10,763 nt of DNA from assembly GCA_938009115.1 (NCBI GenBank), contig CALLHZ010000070.1, forward strand, positions 1 to 10,763. Direction: 5' to 3'. The position numbers and the translations under genes were made by a program. Positions 6,344 to 10,763 of this stretch are shown here, piece by piece (within the stretch, counting starts at the first letter, position 1; the number at the start of each line of letters is the position of its first letter). This DNA comes from an uncultured Clostridia bacterium. Lineage in GTDB: Bacteria; Bacillota; Clostridia; Peptostreptococcales; Anaerovoracaceae. The notes under the pieces were generated by a model. It had not been told where the DNA came from and did no database searches. It saw only the letters and a list, made by a program, of their open reading frames with translations.

Positions 6344-7492
6344 TCACTTTTCCAGTAATCGGGCAATAGTGGGCTGTACATTCCAATAAGCGCAAAGGGC
6401 CCGAAACTCCGATTGCAGACGATCTGCGGCAGCGGCGCTTTTCTGCTTTGCGATGCAGCGCAGCATGATGTTTTTGGCGGTATGCTCCAGGCTTGTGAAT
6501 TCGATCATGGATACGTCATACCCTCTGTATTCCAGCGCCAGGGCCCGAAGGGAGTCGGTAAGGATCGCAGCAAAGCGATCCTTCAGGATCCCGTGCTTCA
6601 GCACGGCTTTCTGATCGGGATTGTCTAGCTGAGAGAATAGCTCGTGCTGGCAGCAGGGAACAGAAAGGATCACCCCGGCCTGCCAGCCGACTGCCTGGAT
6701 CAACGCATGATCTGTGGCCGTATCGCAGGCGTGAAGCGTCACGACCATGTCGGCCCGGTCATCCTGGCGGTATTCTGCAATATCGCCGATCCGGAACGTG
6801 AAATCTGCATATCCCAGTGTCTGAGCTGTCCGATTGCAGAAAGCAATCACGTCCTCTTTCAGGTCCAGCCCTACGAATCTGGCACCCAGCCCAAGCCGAA
6901 TGTTCAAATAATAATACATGGCGAAGGTCAGGTAGGACTTGCCACAGCCGAAATCGATGATAAGCGGGTGGGGCGGCAGTGCGGGAAGGCAATCCTCCAC
7001 GATTTCCAAGAAGCGGTTGATCTGTCGGAATTTGTTCCGGTGCCGGGCAACGACCTTCCCGTCAGGCGTCATGATGCCAAGAAGCATAAGAAAATCACAG
7101 GGTTCCCCCTCGGGAAGTATATATTGTTTCTCCCGGTTATGGGACAACTCCAAAGCCTTCTTGGAAGGAGGCGCTTGGAGGATCTTCTCCCGATCCGGTT
7201 TGTTGGCTAATATGGTGTAATCCGCCTCGGCCGCGAAGAGGGTCATCTGCTTGAACTGGTCCCGAATCAGACGCTCCGTCACAAGGAGGACTTCTTCCGG
7301 TTTCAGGTTTTCGTGAAAAACCTTGTCGCTGTGGTGATATTCCGCCTGGTAAGCCAAACCTTCCCGCAGCAGGACCGGCCGTATGGCCACTTTACTGCAG
7401 GGTTCGCTTTTCTTGCGCCGGTCGGACAGGACCGCAGAAATAAAGGATCCTTCTTCCAAAAGCTTCGCTAAGAGCCTGATCGTGTCATCCAT
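6344..7492 (-). CDS. SAM-dependent methyltransferase of the PF13679 (METTL25/RRNAD1-like) type
   Basis: This 382-residue protein starts at ATG 7492 with GGAGGAG ideally spaced upstream; the frame stays open to 7903 but that stretch is the plsC gene read in another frame. Residues 1-150 form an N-terminal region with no motif I can name, ending in the conserved-looking HRNKFRQINRFLEIVED (151-167). A Rossmann methyltransferase domain follows: LIIDFGCGKSYLT (177-189) is the SAM-binding motif I, VGLDLKED (207-214) carries the acidic ribose ligand, TLHACDTATD (252-261) is motif IV-like and VPCCQHE (278-284) is a signature of this family. The substrate is not established for bacterial members; the fold fits an RNA or protein substrate better than a small molecule, which is inference. 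It overlaps the 3' end of plsC by 25 nt, pointing to coupled translation. Confidence 0.85.
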   Translation of the reverse strand: MDDTIRLLAKLLEEGSFISAVLSDRRKKSEPCSKVAIRPVLLREGLAYQAEYHHSDKVFHENLKPEEVLLVTERLIRDQFKQMTLFAAEADYTILANKPDREKILQAPPSKKALELSHNREKQYILPEGEPCDFLMLLGIMTPDGKVVARHRNKFRQINRFLEIVEDCLPALPPHPLIIDFGCGKSYLTFAMYYYLNIRLGLGARFVGLDLKEDVIAFCNRTAQTLGYADFTFRIGDIAEYRQDDRADMVVTLHACDTATDHALIQAVGWQAGVILSVPCCQHELFSQLDNPDQKAVLKHGILKDRFAAILTDSLRALALEYRGYDVSMIEFTSLEHTAKNIMLRCIAKQKSAAAADRLQSEFRALCAYWNVQPTIARLLEK

Positions 7493-8238
7493 GAGATCCG
7501 CTCCTCCTGGGGCGTATTGCGCATGCGATCCAACTCGTCCTGAATGGCTTGCTGGACTTCCTGGCTGACGGTCCGCGTCTGGGCTTTGGGCATGTCTGCA
7601 GTATCGATAGCCGGGAGAATATGAATCTGGACCTCTGCAGGCTGCATAAATCCCTTCTGTGCCTCCATGGCTTTCCAACTTCCATCGAGAGCAAAGGGAA
7701 CGATGGGGACTTGCGCCTTGAGCGCGCACCTCAGCGCTCCGGCTTTGAATTCGATCATATCGGGACCTTTGCTGCGGGTCCCCTCGGGGAACAAAATCAC
7801 GGACCGCCCTTGCTCCAACAGTTCCTGCGCTCTGTTCAGGGATGCCAAGGACTGGCGAGGATTGCCCCGGTCCATGAATATACAGTCGAAATGGGTCATC
7901 CACATCCGAACTCCGGGAATTTTTGAGGTTTCGATTTTAGCCAGGATGCTTTTTAGTGGGCCCAGCTTGCAGAGGATAATGGGTATGTCGAAATTGCCCT
8001 GATGATTACCCACGAAGAGGGCAGTTTCAGCGGGAATGTTTTCGCCGCCCTCTGCCAGCACCTTGACGCCGGCGCAGGCCAGCATGCATTCGGCCCATTT
8101 TTTGACGATTTTTTCAACACCCGGGTCGATAGGATCGCCCGGAGCGTGCTTCAGCCTGAAACGATAGTAAAGCGCCCAGGGACTCAGCAGGATCAGGGAC
8201 AGCCCCATGCCGGCAAACCAAAAGAACGTGCGTATCAT
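7468..8238 (-). CDS. plsC: 1-acyl-sn-glycerol-3-phosphate acyltransferase
   Basis: This 256-residue protein starts at ATG 8238 behind GGAGAG; the upstream in-frame start at 8259 lacks a site. PlsC adds a second acyl chain to lysophosphatidic acid to make phosphatidic acid at the cytoplasmic membrane face. The family blocks are in order: NHQGNFD (78-84) is the H(x4)D catalytic motif with His79 and Asp84, FMDRGN (121-126) is block II, FPEGTRSKG (150-158) is block III for glycerol-phosphate binding, and VPIVPFALDG (177-186) is block IV. A hydrophobic N-terminal segment (about 4-25) would anchor it in the membrane. Length is normal. It is the first gene of a minus-strand group with the methyltransferase (25-nt overlap) and probably the D-cysteine desulfhydrase. 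The acceptor could be another lysolipid, but the motif set is standard. Confidence 0.93.
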   Translation of the reverse strand: MIRTFFWFAGMGLSLILLSPWALYYRFRLKHAPGDPIDPGVEKIVKKWAECMLACAGVKVLAEGGENIPAETALFVGNHQGNFDIPIILCKLGPLKSILAKIETSKIPGVRMWMTHFDCIFMDRGNPRQSLASLNRAQELLEQGRSVILFPEGTRSKGPDMIEFKAGALRCALKAQVPIVPFALDGSWKAMEAQKGFMQPAEVQIHILPAIDTADMPKAQTRTVSQEVQQAIQDELDRMRNTPQEERISWMTRSGS

Positions 8239-8271
8239 CGTTTTCTCTCCATATAGCAAGAATGTAAAAAC

Positions 8272-8280
8272 AGTGTACCA
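8272..8280 (-). promoter_or_regulatory. possible extended -10 promoter for plsC
   Basis: On the minus strand TGG-TACACT (8280-8272) forms an extended -10 element about 34 nt upstream of the plsC ATG. No clear -35 box lies 16-18 bp upstream. It sits back to back with the typA promoter candidate. Confidence 0.35.
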
Positions 8281-8316
8281 TATTTATTGTAAATGATGGC
8301 GTTGTTTTTCGATATG

Positions 8317-8325
8317 TGGTAGAAT
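8317..8325 (+). promoter_or_regulatory. possible extended -10 promoter for typA
   Basis: TGG-TAGAAT (8317-8325) is an extended -10 element 32 nt before the typA ATG, giving a leader of about 26 nt. A TTGTTT at 8302-8307 lies only 12 bp upstream, too close to serve as a normal -35 box, so recognition would depend on the extended -10. Confidence 0.4.
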
Positions 8326-8357
8326 GAACAGATTTTTAACAGAAAAGAGAAAATAGA

Positions 8358-10238
8358 ATGGAAAAAGTAAAACAACAATTAAAAATGATCAACATCGCTG
8401 TGATCGCCCACGTCGATGCCGGCAAGTCCACGCTGGTGGACGCCTTTCTTGCCCAGAGCGGCATTTTTCGCGAAAACGAGGAAATGCAGGACTGCGTCAT
8501 GGATTCCAATGATTTGGAGCGTGAGCGTGGTATCACCATTTACTCCAAGAACTGCTCCGTGATGCACCAGGATTACAAGATCAATATTGTGGATACGCCG
8601 GGACACGCAGACTTTTCATCGGAGGTGGAACGGATCATCAAAACAGTGGATACGGTCATCCTCCTGGTGGATTCCTCCGAAGGTCCCATGCCCCAGACCC
8701 GGTTCGTGCTTCAGAAATCCCTGGAGCAGGGGTTGAATCCGATCCTGCTGATCAACAAAATCGATAAAAAGGACGCCCGGATCGAGGAAGTAGTGGACGA
8801 GGTCTATGAGTTGTTCATGGATTTGAACGCCAACGACCGGCAGCTGGATTTCCCCATCCTTTACGGCGTCGCTCGTCAGGGGATCGTCGTGACGGATCCG
8901 GCCCAGGTTATCAATATTTCTGTGGAAGCGGACGGCTGCAAAGCAAAAAAGAGCGCGTCGGGGCAGGATGGCTTGGACATCAGCCCGCTGTTCGACACGA
9001 TCATCCGGCAGGTCGGCGGTTATCCGGACAGGACATCAGAGCCTCTCCAATTTCAGATATCTTCGCTGGGTTACGATGACTACATCGGCCGCCTGGGCAT
9101 CGGGCGCATCGACGCGGGAGTCCTGCGGGCGGGGCAGACAGTGGCCGTCGTGGGGTCTGACGGCAGCAGCCGTCTGCAGAAGGTCAACCAGACCTTCGTG
9201 TACAACGGACTGAAAAGAACTGCCGCTGAGCAAGTCCTTTGCGGAGACATTTGTGTCATTTCCGGCATTGCCGATATCACCATCGGAGAAACGGTTTGCC
9301 TTCCGGAGCACCCGATCAGTCTGCCGGTGATCCATATCCAGGAACCGACCATGAGCATGAACTTCATCGTCAACAAGTCTCCGTTTGCCGGTAAGGAAGG
9401 GAAATTTGTCACGACGCGCCATATCAAGGAACGGCTGGAAAAAGAGTTGGAAGTGAACGTGGGACTCCTGGTTGAGCCTACGGATTCCACTGATGCTTTC
9501 AAGGTTTCGGGCCGGGGCGAGCTCCATTTGTCGATCCTGATCGAGAATATGCGGCGAGAAGGCTATGAGCTGGCGGTGTCCAAGCCGGAAGTGATTTTCC
9601 GCAAGAGCGAAAACGGAAAGCGCATGGAACCGGTGGAAGAAGTGATCGTGGAAGCCCCGGAACAATATGTGGGCGGTGTGATCTCCGAGCTGAATCTTCG
9701 AAAGGGCATCATGGTGAGCATGGACACCCAGAATGGTCGCGCGAAATTGCTGCATACGGTACCGACCCGGGGACTGCTGGGGTACCGGAGCCAGTTTATC
9801 AATCAGACCAGAGGCGAAGGCACCATGGTGCGCCGCTTTTCCGGCTACGAAGAATACAAAGGTGAGATACCCGGGCGGACCAACGGCGCGGTGATCGCTC
9901 AGGAAGAAGGCGTATCCACGCCCTATGCATTGGCCAACATCAGTGAAAGGGCAGAGCTGTTCATCGGCGCCGGCACCCGGGTCTATGAGGGGATGATCGT
10001 GGGCCTCAACAGCCGCAACGAAGATATGGTGGTCAATCCCTGCAAAGCCAAAAAGGTGAGCAACATGCGTGCCGCCGGGAGCGACGACGCCATACGGCTG
10101 GCCCCTCACAGGATCTTTACATTGGAAGAAGCCCTGGAATTTATCGACGATGATGAACTGGTGGAGATCACGCCGCTGGACATCCGCCTCAGAAAAAAAA
10201 GGCTTACGGAGCTGGAGCGCAGACGCTCAGGGAGATAA
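8358..10238 (+). CDS. typA: ribosome-associated translational GTPase BipA/TypA
   Basis: This 626-residue protein is slightly longer than the usual 600-615. The GTPase domain shows G1 AHVDAGKS (17-24), G2 RERGIT (55-60), G3 DTPGH (79-83) and G4 NKID (133-136). Domain II follows from LGYDDYIGRLGIGRI (238-252). The EF-G-like C-terminal half contains VEAPEQYVGGVISELNLRKG, then PTRGLLGYRSQF and GEIPGRTNGAVIA, which are diagnostic for BipA, and ends in the family's DELVEITPLDIRLRKKRL tail. BipA binds the 70S/50S ribosome, supports late 50S assembly and is needed for growth in cold or stress. Odd points are Ala21-Gly-Lys-Ser in place of the usual His-Gly-Lys-Thr, GVA where the G5 SAL usually lies, and an extra Lys/Ser/Gly-rich stretch near 180-205. 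The Shine-Dalgarno is weak (AAGAG). An rlmD-like gene follows by 4 nt. Confidence 0.95.
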   Translation: MEKVKQQLKMINIAVIAHVDAGKSTLVDAFLAQSGIFRENEEMQDCVMDSNDLERERGITIYSKNCSVMHQDYKINIVDTPGHADFSSEVERIIKTVDTVILLVDSSEGPMPQTRFVLQKSLEQGLNPILLINKIDKKDARIEEVVDEVYELFMDLNANDRQLDFPILYGVARQGIVVTDPAQVINISVEADGCKAKKSASGQDGLDISPLFDTIIRQVGGYPDRTSEPLQFQISSLGYDDYIGRLGIGRIDAGVLRAGQTVAVVGSDGSSRLQKVNQTFVYNGLKRTAAEQVLCGDICVISGIADITIGETVCLPEHPISLPVIHIQEPTMSMNFIVNKSPFAGKEGKFVTTRHIKERLEKELEVNVGLLVEPTDSTDAFKVSGRGELHLSILIENMRREGYELAVSKPEVIFRKSENGKRMEPVEEVIVEAPEQYVGGVISELNLRKGIMVSMDTQNGRAKLLHTVPTRGLLGYRSQFINQTRGEGTMVRRFSGYEEYKGEIPGRTNGAVIAQEEGVSTPYALANISERAELFIGAGTRVYEGMIVGLNSRNEDMVVNPCKAKKVSNMRAAGSDDAIRLAPHRIFTLEEALEFIDDDELVEITPLDIRLRKKRLTELERRRSGR

Positions 10239-10242
10239 GACG

Positions 10243-10763
10243 ATGAGCACCGAAGATCGGATCCGGGTCCGGATCGATACGATGGATTCAGACGGCAGGG
10301 GAATTAGCCGCGTTGGTGGCATGGTCGTTTTCGTGCCCGGCACATTCCCTGGTGACGAAGCGGAGATACGGATCACGGACCGGAAGAAAAACTATGCCGA
10401 GGGCGCGCTGATCAATCGGATCGAATCCGCTCCGGATCGTATCAGCGCCGCTTGTCCTCATGCTTCTGTTTGCGGCGGCTGCAAGTTTCAGGAACTGTCT
10501 TATCCGGCCCAGCTGATCCACAAAGAAAATATGGTCCGGGAAGCGCTCCGCCGCATCGGCGGGATCCGTGAACCCCGGATTTTGCCTATTCTGGGCATGA
10601 AAGATCCCGTTGCATATCGGAATAAAGCCCAGTTTCCCGTCAGCGGGAGCTGTGTGGGCTATTACCGTGAAAAAAGCCACGACATCGTCCCGATCGAAAG
10701 CTGCATGCTCCAGGCTTCTCCCGCTGTCTCCCTGGCGAAAGCGTTTCGCTCTTTTTTGCAGGA
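10243..10763 (+). CDS. rlmD: 23S rRNA (uracil-C5)-methyltransferase, RlmD/RumA-like (5' part only)
   Basis: Only the first 173 codons are present; the frame is open to the window edge. ATG 10243 is preceded by GGAGA (10231-10235) and lies 4 nt after the typA stop, so the two are almost certainly co-transcribed. Residues about 4-60 form a TRAM RNA-binding domain (DSDGRGISRVGGMVVFVPGT is its core). Cysteines 71, 77 and 80 (CPHASVCGGC) with Cys154 match the [4Fe-4S] ligand spacing of RlmD, C-x5-C-x2-C-x~75-C. The YRNKAQFPV segment (125-133) is conserved in the family. The enzyme makes 5-methyluridine in 23S rRNA using SAM. The catalytic SAM domain is beyond the edge, so the exact target (U747, U1939 or both, as in RlmCD of Gram-positives) cannot be decided here. 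Confidence 0.9.
   Translation, partial: MSTEDRIRVRIDTMDSDGRGISRVGGMVVFVPGTFPGDEAEIRITDRKKNYAEGALINRIESAPDRISAACPHASVCGGCKFQELSYPAQLIHKENMVREALRRIGGIREPRILPILGMKDPVAYRNKAQFPVSGSCVGYYREKSHDIVPIESCMLQASPAVSLAKAFRSFLQ

Noticed and set aside
7493..7903. N-terminal extension of the methyltransferase frame
   Set aside because: This stretch is the plsC coding sequence read in another frame, with low-complexity Ser/Arg/Pro-rich translation; a strong Shine-Dalgarno marks ATG 7492 as the start.
9036..10109. Minus-strand open frame of 357 codons
   Set aside because: It lies wholly antisense to typA; its His/Asp/Gly-rich translation is typical of a complementary-strand shadow and matches no family.

Overview
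The window looks like a chromosomal housekeeping segment from a moderately GC-rich low-GC-phylum anaerobe (Firmicutes, probably Clostridia). Reasons: strong AGGAGG-type ribosome binding sites before most genes; a BipA/TypA carrying an AHVDAGKS P-loop, a variant I associate from memory with clostridial relatives; the clostridial combination of a methionine gamma-lyase-like enzyme, a COG2426-type small exporter and an RlmD/RumA-like rRNA methyltransferase. No phage, transposon, plasmid or CRISPR signal is visible. This taxonomic placement is inference.

Layout. (1) 1-87, minus strand: a complete tRNA-Leu(CAG) with encoded CCA and its own sigma-70-type promoter. (2) 170-2637, plus strand: a three-gene operon with a good promoter: a conserved TIM-barrel protein of unknown function, a methionine gamma-lyase-like PLP enzyme, and a small multidrug-export family membrane protein (12-nt gap, then a 4-nt ATGA overlap). 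(3) 2755-3193, plus: a bactofilin gene with its own terminator. (4) 3245-5173, plus: a membrane-anchored TPR protein whose C-terminal domain has an HExxH zinc-peptidase motif. It is the least understood gene here and ends in a bidirectional terminator. (5) 8238-5238, minus: plsC (acyltransferase), a PF13679-type SAM methyltransferase overlapping plsC by 25 nt, and a D-cysteine desulfhydrase-type PLP enzyme. (6) 8358-10763, plus: typA/bipA followed 4 nt later by an RlmD-like rRNA (uracil-C5) methyltransferase cut off by the window edge.

How the genes fit together. The methionine gamma-lyase-like enzyme and the D-cysteine desulfhydrase both release a reduced sulfur compound, ammonia and a 2-oxoacid from sulfur amino acids, so this locus contributes to amino-acid sulfur catabolism. 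The typA-rlmD pair concerns ribosome function, and plsC makes phosphatidic acid for membrane lipids. The bactofilin and the TPR/HExxH protein are adjacent, and bactofilins elsewhere recruit membrane-anchored cell-wall hydrolases, so a morphogenesis role for the pair is a testable guess. There is no gene-free stretch longer than about 160 bases; the intergenic gaps hold the promoters and terminators listed.
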